Shown here: positions 1-9,589 of the stretch, in pieces
Layout: the number at the start of each line of letters is the position of its first letter
Position numbering within the stretch: position 1 is the first letter of the stretch
Source: Peptoniphilus sp034090345
Lineage (GTDB): Bacteria; Bacillota; Clostridia; Tissierellales; Peptoniphilaceae
DNA length: 64,000 nucleotides
NCBI RefSeq assembly: GCF_034090345.1
Contig: NZ_JAXDSS010000015.1
Location: 29,565-93,564 of the forward strand
Direction of reading: 5' to 3'
Notes under the pieces: model-generated
Told to the model about the DNA's origin: nothing
Databases searched by the model: none
Seen by the model: only the letters and a program-made list of their open reading frames with translations
Translations under genes and position numbers: made by a program

Positions 1-1
1 T

Positions 2-286
2 GAGATGATAAATATATATTTTTCATCAGAAGTGAATCTAAGTTTAGAAAAATTTGCAAATGAAATTTTAATGGATATAGGAAGCAAAATAGTTGGTTAT
101 GAAGTACAATATAGTAGAATAATAGCAATGCCTAAAATTCAAAATGTACACAAGGTTAAATTCACTTTAAAGGTGGGGCCTGAAAGTATAGATGAGTTAT
201 CTAAACAGATAAAAAGGGTATTAGATGAACATAAAAATGAAAGCGAACGTTTAAATATATATATAGATGTAGAATTTAAGAGGTGA
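2..286 (+). CDS. priA: Primosomal protein N' (PriA), C-terminal fragment
   Basis: The reading frame is open at the left window edge, so this is the last 94 codons of a larger gene. PriA is the DNA helicase that restarts stalled replication forks. The fragment fits the PriA C-terminal domain: a strand like INIYFSSE, a helix, the stretch IAMPKIQNVHKVKF that corresponds to the family's 'APxxxIxxxYRW' region, and a terminal IYIDVEF strand like the usual 'DVDP' end. The helicase core lies outside the window. It is followed 4 bases later by def, which is the normal Firmicute order priA-def-fmt. Identification rests on this short domain plus gene order. Confidence 0.8.
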   Translation, partial: EMINIYFSSEVNLSLEKFANEILMDIGSKIVGYEVQYSRIIAMPKIQNVHKVKFTLKVGPESIDELSKQIKRVLDEHKNESERLNIYIDVEFKR

Positions 287-290
287 TTTA

Positions 291-776
291 ATGGCAATTA
301 GAAATATTAGAATAGATAGGGATCCAATTTTAAGAAAAAAATCAAAAGAAGTTAGTGAAATAACACCAAGAGTTAAAGAATTGATAAGTGATATGTATGA
401 AACTATGTATCACGAAAATGGAGTTGGTATAGCTGCTGTTCAAGTTGGAATTTTAAAGAGAATTGTAGTTATAGATGACAGAGAAGAAAATAAATTAACT
501 TTAATAAACCCCGTTATAAAAAATCCTAAAGGTGAACAAGTGGGTATGGAAGGTTGTTTGTCAGTTCCACAAAAACAAGGAAAAGTTAAGAGATATAGCG
601 AACTTGAACTTGAGTATATGGATGAAGATGGTAATAAAAAGGAAATTATAGCAAGTGAATTTTTAGCTACAGTAATACAACACGAGTTAGACCACTTAGA
701 TGGAATTTTATATTCTGACAGAGCAGAGGAAATGTTTGATTTAGAAGACTTAGAAGATATAAGTGAGGAAGAGTAA
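291..776 (+). CDS. def: Peptide deformylase
   Basis: Removes the formyl group from the N-terminal methionine of new proteins; a metal-dependent cytosolic hydrolase. All three family motifs are visible in 161 residues: GVGIAAVQVG (residues 44-53, motif I, with Val in the place of the usual Pro), EGCLSVP (87-93, metal ligand Cys89) and QHELDHLDG (130-138, ligands His131 and His135, catalytic Glu132). The ATG follows a GAGGTGATTT ribosome site. It lies between priA and fmt, the enzyme that adds the formyl group, and the acidic C-terminal tail (residues 150-161) is typical of clostridial type-1 enzymes. Confidence 0.96.
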   Translation: MAIRNIRIDRDPILRKKSKEVSEITPRVKELISDMYETMYHENGVGIAAVQVGILKRIVVIDDREENKLTLINPVIKNPKGEQVGMEGCLSVPQKQGKVKRYSELELEYMDEDGNKKEIIASEFLATVIQHELDHLDGILYSDRAEEMFDLEDLEDISEEE

Positions 777-777
777 T

Positions 778-1695
778 TTGAAGATAGTGTTTATGGGTAC
801 ACCTGATTTTTCTGTAATGCCTCTTGAAGCAATTAACGAAAACCATGATGTAGAGTTGGTTGTAACTCAAGAAGACAGAAAAAAAGGACGAGGTAAAAAA
901 CTATTACCGCCTGAAGTTAAGATAAGTGCAGAAAATTTAGGATTAAAAGTTTATCAACCTGAAGATATAAACAGCGAAGAAGCTATTGAAGTGTTAAGAA
1001 GTGTAGAGGCTGATGCGTTTGTAGTGGTTGCGTATGGACAAATTCTTAGAGAAGAAATACTTGAAATGCCAAAGTATGGCTGCATAAATATACACGCGTC
1101 ATTACTTCCAAGATTAAGAGGGGCAGCACCTATAAATAGAGCTATAATTGATGGTGATAGTGAAACAGGTATATCAATTATGAAAATGAACACGGGTCTT
1201 GATACAGGTGATGTTGCATTATCAGAATCTATGGCTATAGAAAATTTAAATTCAGAAGAATTGAGCACGGAACTTTCTAAGTTGGGTTCAAAGTTGATTT
1301 TAAAATTTTTATCAGAGTTGGAGAATGGAAATATAAATTACACTCCTCAAGACGAGTCAATTTCAACTTACGCAGAAAAGATAACAAAAGAAACAGCTAA
1401 TATAGACTTCAACACAATGAATACTTTTCAAATTGAAAGATTGGTTAGAGGCATGGTAGATAGAGGCGGAGCTTTTACTACGTACAAAGGAGAAAGACTA
1501 AAAATATTCAAAGCGGAAAAGGTAGAAGACGTATCTGGCCAAATAGCTGGAGAACTATTAGACGATTTAAAAATTAAGACTATTGATGGAGCAATACAGA
1601 TAAAAGAACTTCAAATGCCAAATAAAAAGAGAATGGACTCAAAGAGTTTTATGTTGGGGAATAGTCTTGAAAAGGGGATTGTATTAGGAGGTTGA
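778..1695 (+). CDS. fmt: Methionyl-tRNA formyltransferase
   Basis: Transfers a formyl group from 10-formyl-tetrahydrofolate to initiator Met-tRNA. I choose the TTG at 778 rather than the in-frame GTG at 763, because the protein then starts MKIVFMGTPDF exactly like the family, and AGGAAGAG lies just upstream. The protein is 305 residues. The active-site segment NIHASLLPRLRGAAP carries Asn104 and His106, and LDTGD (141-145) carries the catalytic Asp142. The C-terminal OB-like domain runs from about residue 205. It follows def by one base and is followed by the YugP-type peptidase gene. Confidence 0.95.
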   Translation: MKIVFMGTPDFSVMPLEAINENHDVELVVTQEDRKKGRGKKLLPPEVKISAENLGLKVYQPEDINSEEAIEVLRSVEADAFVVVAYGQILREEILEMPKYGCINIHASLLPRLRGAAPINRAIIDGDSETGISIMKMNTGLDTGDVALSESMAIENLNSEELSTELSKLGSKLILKFLSELENGNINYTPQDESISTYAEKITKETANIDFNTMNTFQIERLVRGMVDRGGAFTTYKGERLKIFKAEKVEDVSGQIAGELLDDLKIKTIDGAIQIKELQMPNKKRMDSKSFMLGNSLEKGIVLGG

Positions 1696-1699
1696 TTTT

Positions 1700-2365
1700 T
1701 TGTACGGATATGATTACTTAGTTCATATAATGCCGGCAATATTGCTTATATTATTTGCACAATACAAAGTTAAAAAAGCATACTCTGAATATTCTAAAAT
1801 TGATTCAGGAACAGGAATGACAGGAGCAGAAGTCGCTGAGAGTATATTAAGAAGTCATGGCTTAAACGACGTTAGAATAAATAGAGTATCTGGAAATTTA
1901 ACGGACCACTATAATCCACAGACAAGAGAATTAAATCTATCTGATGGAGTATATTCAAAAAGAAGTATAGCATCTCTTGGGATAGCAGCGCATGAAGTAG
2001 GTCATGCCATACAACATCAAGAGGGATATTCGCCTTTAAAACTTAGAAGTGTTTTAATTCCAATGGCAAATATAGGGTCAAACTTTGGAATATATATGGT
2101 AATTATGGGAATGATTTTTTCAAGAGTATTAGTTGACGTTGGAATAATATTTTTTGCTGCGTCAGTTGCATTCACTATAATTACACTACCTGTGGAATTT
2201 GATGCTTCAAGAAGAGCACAAATAGAATTAGAAAATTATATGAGTCAAGAAGCACTTGCAGGTTCGAGAAAAGTTTTAAGTGCAGCTGCACTTACTTATG
2301 TAGCTTCAACAGTTATGGCAGTTCTTCAACTGTTAAGATTGTTGAACATTTCGAGGGATAGATAA
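1700..2365 (+). CDS. Zinc metallopeptidase, YugP family (PF04298)
   Basis: Predicted membrane zinc peptidase of unknown substrate. It has 221 residues with the HExxH motif HEVGH at 98-102 followed by AIQH, and a downstream LPVEFDASRRA segment that supplies the family's third-ligand glutamate. Hydrophobic segments lie at about 8-21, 125-165 and 197-215. The start is a TTG at 1700 placed 8 bases after AGGAGG. Clostridial genomes commonly carry this gene between fmt and rsmB, as here. The family assignment is firm; the cellular role is not known. Confidence 0.9.
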   Translation: MYGYDYLVHIMPAILLILFAQYKVKKAYSEYSKIDSGTGMTGAEVAESILRSHGLNDVRINRVSGNLTDHYNPQTRELNLSDGVYSKRSIASLGIAAHEVGHAIQHQEGYSPLKLRSVLIPMANIGSNFGIYMVIMGMIFSRVLVDVGIIFFAASVAFTIITLPVEFDASRRAQIELENYMSQEALAGSRKVLSAAALTYVASTVMAVLQLLRLLNISRDR

Positions 2366-2369
2366 AATA

Positions 2370-3689
2370 GTGAAAGATATTAGAAGAAAGGCGCTCTCTA
2401 TAATTGACAATGTCCTTTATAAAGGGGCCTTTTTAAATGAAGAACTTTTAATAGCATATAATCCTAAAGACGATATTAGAGATTACAATTTATTAACTCA
2501 AATAACAACAGGAGTAGTCAAAAACAGATTGTTGTTAGAATATGTTATAAGAAAAAATTCAAAGATTAGAATAAAAAAAATACATAAGACTATTTTAAAT
2601 ATTCTTATGATAGGAGTTTACCAAATTTTATTTTTAGATAAAGTACCGAACTATTCAGTGGTTGATGAATCTGTAAAACTTGCAAAAATCTATGGCAATA
2701 AAGGCTCTATAGGATTTACAAATGCGATACTTAGAAACATATCAAACTCAAAAGAAAAGATAATACAGTCTGCATTTTATACTGAGGAAATTGAAAATGT
2801 GGCGGAGAAGTTTTCTATACTCTACTCACATCCGATAGAGTATGTTCAAAGTTTATTAAAAGAATATGATGAAATTTTTGTGAAATCTCTTTTAATGGCT
2901 AATAATGAAAAGCCACCTTTTACAATAAGGGTAAATACTAATTTAACAGATAGAGAATCATTGAAAAAAGATTTGGAGAGTCAAGGATATACAGTACACA
3001 AGACAAAGATGTCAGAATATGGGCTCTCAATTGAAAATCCAAGTGGTATCATAGATACAAAAAATTTCAAACAAGGACAATTTTATGTTCAGGATGAAGC
3101 ATCAATTTTAGCTGTGGAGCTATCAGATTATAAGGCGGAAGATATTTTAGATTTGTGCTCAGCACCGGGTGGGAAATCTATAAATGCAAAACTTTTGAAT
3201 CCAAATGCTACTATAGTTTCTTGTGATATATCAGACAAGAAAATATCTCTTGTAGGCGAAAATTTTATAAGATTAAATCTTAGAACGAATGGAATAATAA
3301 AAAATGACGCTACAATATATAATAAGAATTTAGAAAACAGGTTTGATTTAGTTATTGTAGATGCTCCTTGTTCAGGTTTGGGGTTAATAAGAAGAAAGCC
3401 TGAAATAAAATGGAATAGAAGTTTAGAAAATATTAAAGGTTTATCAAAGATTCAAAGTGATATACTAAAAAATGCGGCGAGATATGTTAAAATTAAAGGT
3501 ATGATAATATATTCAACTTGTACTATCACAAATGGAGAAAATGAAGATGTTATTTTGAAATTTTTGAAAGAAAATCCAAACTTTAAACTAGTGAAGACAA
3601 TGGATAGAGAAACATTAAAATTATACCCTAATATTCAAGGAACGGATGGTTTCGCTATAACTAGATTGGTAAAAATAAATGAAAATTAA
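2370..3689 (+). CDS. rsmB: 16S rRNA (cytosine-967-C5)-methyltransferase
   Basis: SAM-dependent m5C methylase of small-subunit rRNA (Fmu/RsmB/Sun). The 439-residue length is normal. A NusB-like RNA-binding domain occupies about residues 1-140; the SAM site reads DLCSAPGGKS (251-260); the two methylation cysteines are in DAPCSGLG (Cys324) and YSTCT (Cys374). The start is GTG at 2370 with GAGGG about 12 bases upstream. The 3' end overlaps rlmN by 11 bases, which suggests translational coupling inside the long operon. Confidence 0.95.
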   Translation: MKDIRRKALSIIDNVLYKGAFLNEELLIAYNPKDDIRDYNLLTQITTGVVKNRLLLEYVIRKNSKIRIKKIHKTILNILMIGVYQILFLDKVPNYSVVDESVKLAKIYGNKGSIGFTNAILRNISNSKEKIIQSAFYTEEIENVAEKFSILYSHPIEYVQSLLKEYDEIFVKSLLMANNEKPPFTIRVNTNLTDRESLKKDLESQGYTVHKTKMSEYGLSIENPSGIIDTKNFKQGQFYVQDEASILAVELSDYKAEDILDLCSAPGGKSINAKLLNPNATIVSCDISDKKISLVGENFIRLNLRTNGIIKNDATIYNKNLENRFDLVIVDAPCSGLGLIRRKPEIKWNRSLENIKGLSKIQSDILKNAARYVKIKGMIIYSTCTITNGENEDVILKFLKENPNFKLVKTMDRETLKLYPNIQGTDGFAITRLVKINEN

Positions 3690-4710
3690 TAATATGACAC
3701 TAAAAGAGCTTGAAGATTGGGTAGTTGAAAAGAATTATCCAAAGTTTCGAGCAAAACAACTATACACTTTTTTTAATAAAAACAAGAGAATAGATATTGA
3801 AAATTCTAACCTACCTAAAAATATTATAGAAGAAGTTGGAAGCTTAGATATTGCAGAAATAGAGTGTGAATTTTCTTCGAAATTAGATGACACTAAAAAA
3901 TATTTATTTAAGTTGAATGATGGAAATTTAGTAGAAGGAGTTTTGATGAAATATAAGCATGGCTATTCGCAATGCATATCCACTCAAGTTGGGTGTAGAA
4001 TGGGTTGCGTATTTTGTGCTTCAACAAAGGCAGGACTCATAAGAAATTTAACCTCGGCAGAGATGTTAAGGCAAATATATAGCGTTGAAAATAAATTGGG
4101 AATAAGAGTTTCCAATATAATTTTGATGGGAAGTGGAGAACCTTTGGATAATTATGAAAATACACTAAAGTTTTTAAAAATTCTTCATTCGGAAGAAGGA
4201 CACAACATGAGTTATAGAAATATGACTATTTCAACTTGTGGCATAGTGGATAGAATATACGATTTAGCAGAGGAAAATCTACCAATTACATTAGCTATAT
4301 CTTTACACAGTCCAAATGATGATACGAGGTCGAAAGTGCTTCCGGTAAATAGAAAATATAATTTAGAAAGCCTAATTGAGGCTTGTAAGTATTATTCAAA
4401 TGAAACTAACAGTAGAATAACTTTTGAATACACACTTATTAGTGGAGAAAATTCGTCTATATCAGATGCTTACGAATTATTTAATTTATTAAAGGGATTT
4501 AAATATCATATAAATTTAATTCCTTTGAATTCAATAGAGGAATATCAAAAAGGCAGGCCTTCAGCTGAAGAAATAGATATGTTTAAGTCCGAACTCATGT
4601 CTTATGGAGCAGAAGTAACTGTAAGAAGAGAACTTGGTAGAGATATAAGTGCATCATGTGGACAACTGAGAAGGAAGTATGAAGGTGGTATTAATGAAGT
4701 TTGTTCATAG
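3679..4710 (+). CDS. rlmN: Dual-specificity 23S rRNA/tRNA adenine-C2 methyltransferase
   Basis: Radical-SAM enzyme that methylates C2 of A2503 in 23S rRNA and A37 of some tRNAs. The cluster motif is CRMGCVFC (Cys106, Cys110, Cys113) and the C-terminal catalytic cysteine is in SASCGQLR (Cys327). Length 343 matches the family. The ATG at 3679 overlaps rsmB; a second in-frame ATG lies at 3694, and neither has a strong ribosome site, so initiation is probably coupled to rsmB. Its 3' end overlaps prpC by 17 bases. Confidence 0.95.
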   Translation: MKINNMTLKELEDWVVEKNYPKFRAKQLYTFFNKNKRIDIENSNLPKNIIEEVGSLDIAEIECEFSSKLDDTKKYLFKLNDGNLVEGVLMKYKHGYSQCISTQVGCRMGCVFCASTKAGLIRNLTSAEMLRQIYSVENKLGIRVSNIILMGSGEPLDNYENTLKFLKILHSEEGHNMSYRNMTISTCGIVDRIYDLAEENLPITLAISLHSPNDDTRSKVLPVNRKYNLESLIEACKYYSNETNSRITFEYTLISGENSSISDAYELFNLLKGFKYHINLIPLNSIEEYQKGRPSAEEIDMFKSELMSYGAEVTVRRELGRDISASCGQLRRKYEGGINEVCS

Positions 4711-5404
4711 AACTCATAAAGGCAACATTAGAGAAATAAACGAAGATTTTTATTATGTTCCAAATGAGAATGGAAATTTATTTATTTTGGCAGACGGAAT
4801 GGGAGGACATTTAGCCGGAGAAACAGCATCGAGGTTGGCTGTTGAAACGGTTGTTGAAAAATTAAGTGGTGAATTTAAAACTTCCGATGAGCTCGTTACC
4901 AAAATAAAAGAGTCAGTTAAAATTGCTAATGAAGTTGTTTACAAAAAATCATTAGAAGATTCAAACTTAAGGGGAATGGGCACAACTATTAGCATAGGGT
5001 ATATATATCAAGGTAAATTTTACTATACAAATGTTGGAGATAGCAGAATTTATAAAATAGCCGAAAAAATTGAACAAGTAACCAAAGATGATTCCTTTGT
5101 AAATTATTTAGTAGAAATAGGAGAAATAACAGAGGAAGAAGCAAAACAACACCCTAAGAAAAATGTTATAACAAGGGCGATTGGGACAGCTGAAGATTTA
5201 AATGCTGAAGTTAAAAATTTTGATTTAGCAACCGGAGAAATACTTATGTGTTCAGATGGTTTGTCTAATATGGTTTCAAATGAAGAAATATTGGAAGTTT
5301 TAAAGAATTCTGAGATGAAGAATTGGGGAGATAATCTCTTAAATAAAGCTCTTAATGCAGGTGGAATGGATAATATTACATTTATTATTATAGAAATTGA
5401 GTAG
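4694..5404 (+). CDS. prpC: PP2C-type serine/threonine phosphatase
   Basis: Metal-dependent phosphatase that reverses PrkC phosphorylation. The start is the ATG at 4694, preceded at 5 bases by AGGTGG; an earlier in-frame ATG at 4679 has no such site. Of 236 residues, the metal-binding motifs are DGMGGH (34-39), VGDSRIY, and the terminal GGMDNIT block. It overlaps the end of rlmN and is followed 8 bases later by its partner kinase prkC. This prpC-prkC-rsgA-rpe-thiN order is standard in Firmicutes. Confidence 0.95.
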   Translation: MKFVHRTHKGNIREINEDFYYVPNENGNLFILADGMGGHLAGETASRLAVETVVEKLSGEFKTSDELVTKIKESVKIANEVVYKKSLEDSNLRGMGTTISIGYIYQGKFYYTNVGDSRIYKIAEKIEQVTKDDSFVNYLVEIGEITEEEAKQHPKKNVITRAIGTAEDLNAEVKNFDLATGEILMCSDGLSNMVSNEEILEVLKNSEMKNWGDNLLNKALNAGGMDNITFIIIEIE

Positions 5405-5412
5405 GTGCTTAA

Positions 5413-7404
5413 ATGATAGGGAAAATACTTGGCAATAGATACGAAATATTGGAGAAAATTGGCACAGGTGGTATGGGGGATGTATATAAGGCTCATTGCC
5501 ACAAGTTAGATAGAATAGTAGCAATAAAAGTGCTAAAGGCTCAATACAATGACGATAACAATTTTATAAGAAAATTTAAAAGAGAATCTTTAGCGGCCGC
5601 TAGTATTTCTCATCCTAATATAGTTAGTATCTATGACGTTGGAACTGAAGAAGTTGATGGCGAAAAAGTACACTATATAGTGATGGAATTTATAGATGGA
5701 AAAACTTTAAAAGAATTAATAGCTGATGATGGTAAAATTCCTGAAAAAAGAGCTTTAAATTATTTAGCTCAAATTACAGAAGCTCTTAAAATAGCTCATA
5801 ACAAAGGGATAGTTCACAGAGATATAAAAAGTCAAAATATAATGGTGACAAAAGACCACAGGGTAAAAGTTACAGATTTTGGAATTGCAAGAGTTGCAGA
5901 TAATGCTACTGTAACAGCAACCAATGCGATAATGGGATCTGTACACTATTTTTCACCAGAACAAGCAAGGGGCTCAAAAGTAGATAATAGATCAGATATT
6001 TACTCTCTAGGAATTGTAATGTTTGAAATGCTAACTGGAAGAGTTCCTTTTGATGCAGATAATCCTGTATCAGTTGCTCTTATGCAAGTTCAAGGGAATA
6101 TGCCTATACCATCTACTGTGGTTCATGAAATTTCTAAAGAAACTGATGCAATAGTTTTAAAAATGACACAAAAATACCCGGATGATAGATATTCAGATGT
6201 TTCGGGATTGATGAATGATATAAAAAATATTCAACTTGGAAAGACTAATCCTAATATGTATACAAATACATCAAGGACAGAAAGAACTTCTAATTTATAT
6301 TCAAACAATGGCAGAGAGTCTTCGAAAAAAGTTTTGCGTAGACCTGAAAATTATAACCGTGAGGCAAAGAGAATAGAACCTAGAGAACCAAAAAAGAAAG
6401 AAAAATCTTCTCTACCTGTTATATTGGGTATTATATGTGCAGTTTTACTTGTATTTTTAATACTATTTGTTGGACCAAATGCATTTAAATCTTCACAAAA
6501 AGCAGATTTAGTAACAGTACCTGAACTTATCGGTAAAAATGATAAAAAAGCACAAGAAGAGTTGGAATCATTGGGTCTTATAGCTGATATAGAAGCTGTA
6601 GAAGACCAAGGTGAAAATTTAAATGTCAAAGATAGAGAAGTATTAGACCAAGATCCAAAGGCGGGAGAACAGATAAAAGAGGGAAGTAAAGTCACTATTA
6701 AAATAAATGTAAAACCTCAAGAAGTCCCGGCTCCTGGACTTGTAGGAAAGACATTGGAACAAGCAAAAATTTTATTAGACCAAGCGGGACTTTTAGTGGG
6801 AGATATTACAAATTTACCATCTACAGAAGTCGAAGAAGGGCAAATATTCAAACAAGAACCTGCTAGTGGAGAAAATATCCCGGCTGGTTCAAAGATAAAG
6901 CTTTATATTTCATCAGGAAAAGATAAGGAACTTGTAAATATTCCAAAGGTATCTGGATTAAGTGCTGAAGATGCTGAGTTTACATTGAGAAGTTTGGGAT
7001 TTGAAGTTAAGATAGAAGAAGTTAATTCATCAAGCGTAGAGTTTGGAGAAGTATCAGACTATAATCCAAAGGGAGAAGCAAATAAAGGTACAACTATTGA
7101 ATTATTTGTAAGCAAAGGACAGGATGAAAGTTCTAATGAAAATACAGATAGTGAAAGTTCAAGTAAACAAACTAAAGAAGAACATACTACAGGGCCTTCT
7201 GAAATAAATGTAGATATACCTGATGATGGTGAAACTCACAGTTTAACAATCACAAGATATACTAAAAATGGAAAGCAATATGTACTTGCCGATTTTAAAA
7301 ATTTAAAGGAAGATTTTGTACAAAACATTGAGTATGCTAAAAAGGGTGATAGATTTGAAGTTATACTTGATGGTAAAGTTATAAAAAATACTATTTTGGA
7401 ATAG
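5413..7404 (+). CDS. prkC: PASTA-domain serine/threonine kinase
   Basis: Membrane kinase that senses peptidoglycan fragments through extracellular PASTA domains. Cytoplasmic kinase domain at residues 10-270: glycine loop GTGGMG (17-22), Lys39, HRDIKSQN (135-142) and DFG (155-157). A basic linker (about 285-333) leads to one membrane helix (334-354). Three PASTA repeats follow (about 366-434, 436-502, 508-572), then a Ser/Thr/Glu-rich spacer and a short C-terminal globular tail of about 65 residues that I do not recognise. The FHA protein 10 kb downstream could be a phospho-threonine reader for it; that link is inference. Confidence 0.96.
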   Translation: MIGKILGNRYEILEKIGTGGMGDVYKAHCHKLDRIVAIKVLKAQYNDDNNFIRKFKRESLAAASISHPNIVSIYDVGTEEVDGEKVHYIVMEFIDGKTLKELIADDGKIPEKRALNYLAQITEALKIAHNKGIVHRDIKSQNIMVTKDHRVKVTDFGIARVADNATVTATNAIMGSVHYFSPEQARGSKVDNRSDIYSLGIVMFEMLTGRVPFDADNPVSVALMQVQGNMPIPSTVVHEISKETDAIVLKMTQKYPDDRYSDVSGLMNDIKNIQLGKTNPNMYTNTSRTERTSNLYSNNGRESSKKVLRRPENYNREAKRIEPREPKKKEKSSLPVILGIICAVLLVFLILFVGPNAFKSSQKADLVTVPELIGKNDKKAQEELESLGLIADIEAVEDQGENLNVKDREVLDQDPKAGEQIKEGSKVTIKINVKPQEVPAPGLVGKTLEQAKILLDQAGLLVGDITNLPSTEVEEGQIFKQEPASGENIPAGSKIKLYISSGKDKELVNIPKVSGLSAEDAEFTLRSLGFEVKIEEVNSSSVEFGEVSDYNPKGEANKGTTIELFVSKGQDESSNENTDSESSSKQTKEEHTTGPSEINVDIPDDGETHSLTITRYTKNGKQYVLADFKNLKEDFVQNIEYAKKGDRFEVILDGKVIKNTILE

Positions 7405-7411
7405 GTGAAAT

Positions 7412-8266
7412 ATGAGAGGTAAAATTGTAAAACTTACGGGCGGATTTTACTATGTGATGAGAGATGAAGTTGTTTATGAAACTAGAGCTAGAGGACTTTT
7501 TAGGAATGAAGATAAAAAACCATTAGTTGGAGATATAGTTGAATTTAAAATGGAAAATAATCTAGGGTATATTGAAAAGATATATCCTAGAAAAAATATA
7601 TTAAAGAGGCCAAAAGTTGCAAATGTTGATCAGGTTTTAGTGGTTATACCTACAAAGGACCCGGTATATAATTTAAACTTAGTAGATAAAATAATTGCTT
7701 CTTATGAAGAAGAGGTTGAAATTTTAGTGGCAATTAATAAATATGACTTAGATAAATCAGAGGGAGAGTACCTTTTTGAAATATACAGAAAAGCCGGGTT
7801 CAAAACTTTCTTGATATCTTATAAATATACTTTTACAATTGATTTATTAAGAGAATATTTAAAAGGAAAGACAACAGCTTTATCAGGGGTATCTGCTGCT
7901 GGAAAATCTACTGTAATAAGTAATATATTAAAAAAAGAAGTACAAGTAGGAAATGTTTCAGAAAAAACTAAGAGGGGGACTCACACTACAAGACACGTTG
8001 AAATAATATCAGGAGATGAAGATACATATGTATTTGATACTCCGGGATTTTCAAGCTTTGAATTAGATATAAAAGCTGATGACCTAAAAGAATATTTTAG
8101 AGAGTTTGAAAAAAACAGAGGAAATTGCAAATTTCAAGACTGTTGTCATATAAATGAACCTGGATGTGCAATAAAAAAATTAGTAGAAAAAGGAGAAATA
8201 CCTGAATCAAGATATAAAAGTTACCTACAAATATACAATGAATTAAAAGAAAAGGAGCACTCATGA
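7412..8266 (+). CDS. rsgA: Ribosome small-subunit-dependent GTPase A
   Basis: Circularly permuted GTPase that helps mature the 30S subunit. The N-terminal OB domain spans about residues 1-65. GTPase motifs occur in permuted order: NKYD (G4, 109-112), GVSAAGKS (G1, 159-166) and DTPG (G3, 209-212). The zinc site CKFQDCCHINEPGC lies at 239-252. Length 284 is usual. The gene follows prkC by 7 bases and ends in an ATGA overlap with rpe, indicating coupled translation. Confidence 0.96.
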   Translation: MRGKIVKLTGGFYYVMRDEVVYETRARGLFRNEDKKPLVGDIVEFKMENNLGYIEKIYPRKNILKRPKVANVDQVLVVIPTKDPVYNLNLVDKIIASYEEEVEILVAINKYDLDKSEGEYLFEIYRKAGFKTFLISYKYTFTIDLLREYLKGKTTALSGVSAAGKSTVISNILKKEVQVGNVSEKTKRGTHTTRHVEIISGDEDTYVFDTPGFSSFELDIKADDLKEYFREFEKNRGNCKFQDCCHINEPGCAIKKLVEKGEIPESRYKSYLQIYNELKEKEHS

Positions 8267-8910
8267 TTTCGCCATCAATATTAGCATGTGATTTCACCAG
8301 AATAAGAGAACAATTTGAAATAATGAATAAATCTAAGGTAGATTATGTACATCTTGATGTAATGGATGGTGTGTATGTCCCAAACATTTCATTTGGACCG
8401 GATATAATAGCTCAGCTTAGAAATATTACAGATATACCTTTTGATGTGCATTTGATGATAGAACAGCCTGAAAGATATATAGATGATTTTGTAAAGGCTG
8501 GGGCAGATATAATCACAATTCATCCAAGTGCTACAAAACATTTAAATAGAACCTTAAACTTGATAAAAGAAAAGGGTGTAAAAGCAGGAATGGCTATAAA
8601 TCCAGCAGAAAATTTAAATATACTTGACTATACGATTAAAGATTTAGATTTAGTTTTAATTATGAGCGTAAATCCAGGTTTTGGAGGACAAAAATTTATA
8701 GAACAAGTTTATGGAAAGATAGCATCTGTTAGAAAAATAATAGACAGAGAAAATCCTGAGTGTATACTTGAAGTAGATGGCGGAGTTAAATTAGAAAATG
8801 CTCTTAAAGTTTATGAAAGTGGAGCGGATTTTTTGGTGGCAGGTTCAGCAATATTTGGAGCAGAAGACCCAATGAAGGCAATAGAATTATTCAAGGAAAT
8901 AGAAAAGTGA
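8263..8910 (+). CDS. rpe: Ribulose-phosphate 3-epimerase
   Basis: Interconverts ribulose-5-phosphate and xylulose-5-phosphate in the pentose phosphate pathway. TIM-barrel protein of 215 residues starting MISPSILACDF. The metal/catalytic residues are visible in VHLDVMDG (His30, Asp32), in DVHLMIEQP and in LEVDGGV. The ATG overlaps the rsgA stop (ATGA) and an AAGGAG ribosome site lies in the rsgA end. It in turn overlaps thiN by GTGA. Confidence 0.96.
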   Translation: MISPSILACDFTRIREQFEIMNKSKVDYVHLDVMDGVYVPNISFGPDIIAQLRNITDIPFDVHLMIEQPERYIDDFVKAGADIITIHPSATKHLNRTLNLIKEKGVKAGMAINPAENLNILDYTIKDLDLVLIMSVNPGFGGQKFIEQVYGKIASVRKIIDRENPECILEVDGGVKLENALKVYESGADFLVAGSAIFGAEDPMKAIELFKEIEK

Positions 8911-9536
8911 GAGGAGTAGTTGTTTCCGCCGGGAACAAAGTATCTGAAGAGATATTAAAAAAATATTTGAATGATTCATATATAATATGTTGTGATGGTG
9001 GAATTAAAAATTTTTATGAATTAGATACTTTACCTAATTTAATAGTTGGAGATTTTGACTCCATAGATGAAAATGGAAGAAAATTTATTGAAGATAATAA
9101 TATAGAAAAGAACGTGTACAATACAGTCAAAAATTTTACAGATACAGAAGCAGCAATAGATATATTACTTGAAAGAGGATTTGAAGAGATAGTGATATTA
9201 GGAGCTACTGGCACAAGATTAGACCATACATTGGCAAATATATTTTTGCTGCAAAAGTTATTTGGCAGATCAAAAGCTACAATAGTAGACAACAACAATA
9301 TAATAGAGTATGTTGAAAAAGGAGAATATTTTTTTGAAAAAGATGAACACATTTATATAAGTGTTATAGCCATTAGTGAGGAAATGATTTATTCTACATA
9401 CGGAATGAAATATGAGGCTGATGAATTAAAAATTTTGACAAGTGAAATTAGAGGTGTCAGTAACGAATTAAAAGGCGACACAGGGAAAATAATAGTACAC
9501 GAAGGAAGAGGATTTATCATCAGGTCAATTGATTGA
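8907..9536 (+). CDS. thiN: Thiamine pyrophosphokinase
   Basis: Makes thiamine diphosphate from thiamine and ATP. The start is the GTG at 8907 in a GTGA overlap with rpe. The 209 residues contain the catalytic-domain features: VSAGN near the N-terminus, CDGG, LIVGDFDS (nucleotide/metal-binding aspartates), TDTEAAID, and LGATGTRLDHTLAN. The substrate-binding C-terminal domain follows. The stop codon sits inside the 3' arm of a terminator hairpin, so this is the last gene of the priA-to-thiN operon. Confidence 0.94.
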   Translation: MRGVVVSAGNKVSEEILKKYLNDSYIICCDGGIKNFYELDTLPNLIVGDFDSIDENGRKFIEDNNIEKNVYNTVKNFTDTEAAIDILLERGFEEIVILGATGTRLDHTLANIFLLQKLFGRSKATIVDNNNIIEYVEKGEYFFEKDEHIYISVIAISEEMIYSTYGMKYEADELKILTSEIRGVSNELKGDTGKIIVHEGRGFIIRSID

Positions 9537-9549
9537 TAAATCCTTTTTT
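9509..9549 (+). terminator. Intrinsic terminator of the priA-thiN operon
   Basis: An 11-bp perfect stem (AGGATTTATCA with TGATAAATCCT) with a 14-base loop is followed by six T residues. The thiN stop lies within the 3' arm. Confidence 0.88.
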
Positions 9550-9589
9550 GATAAGAGATAGTTAATTATGATATTATAGGAGAATAAAG

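Noticed and set aside
5104..5502. Minus-strand open frames over prpC and prkC
   Set aside because: Antisense to clear genes, with no start signal and unlikely composition.
9548..9577. TTGATA with TGaTATTAT as promoter of the DUF5317-cdaA unit
   Set aside because: Good match, but the transcript would start after the ribosome site and about 6 bases before the ATG; kept only as a note in that gene's entry.
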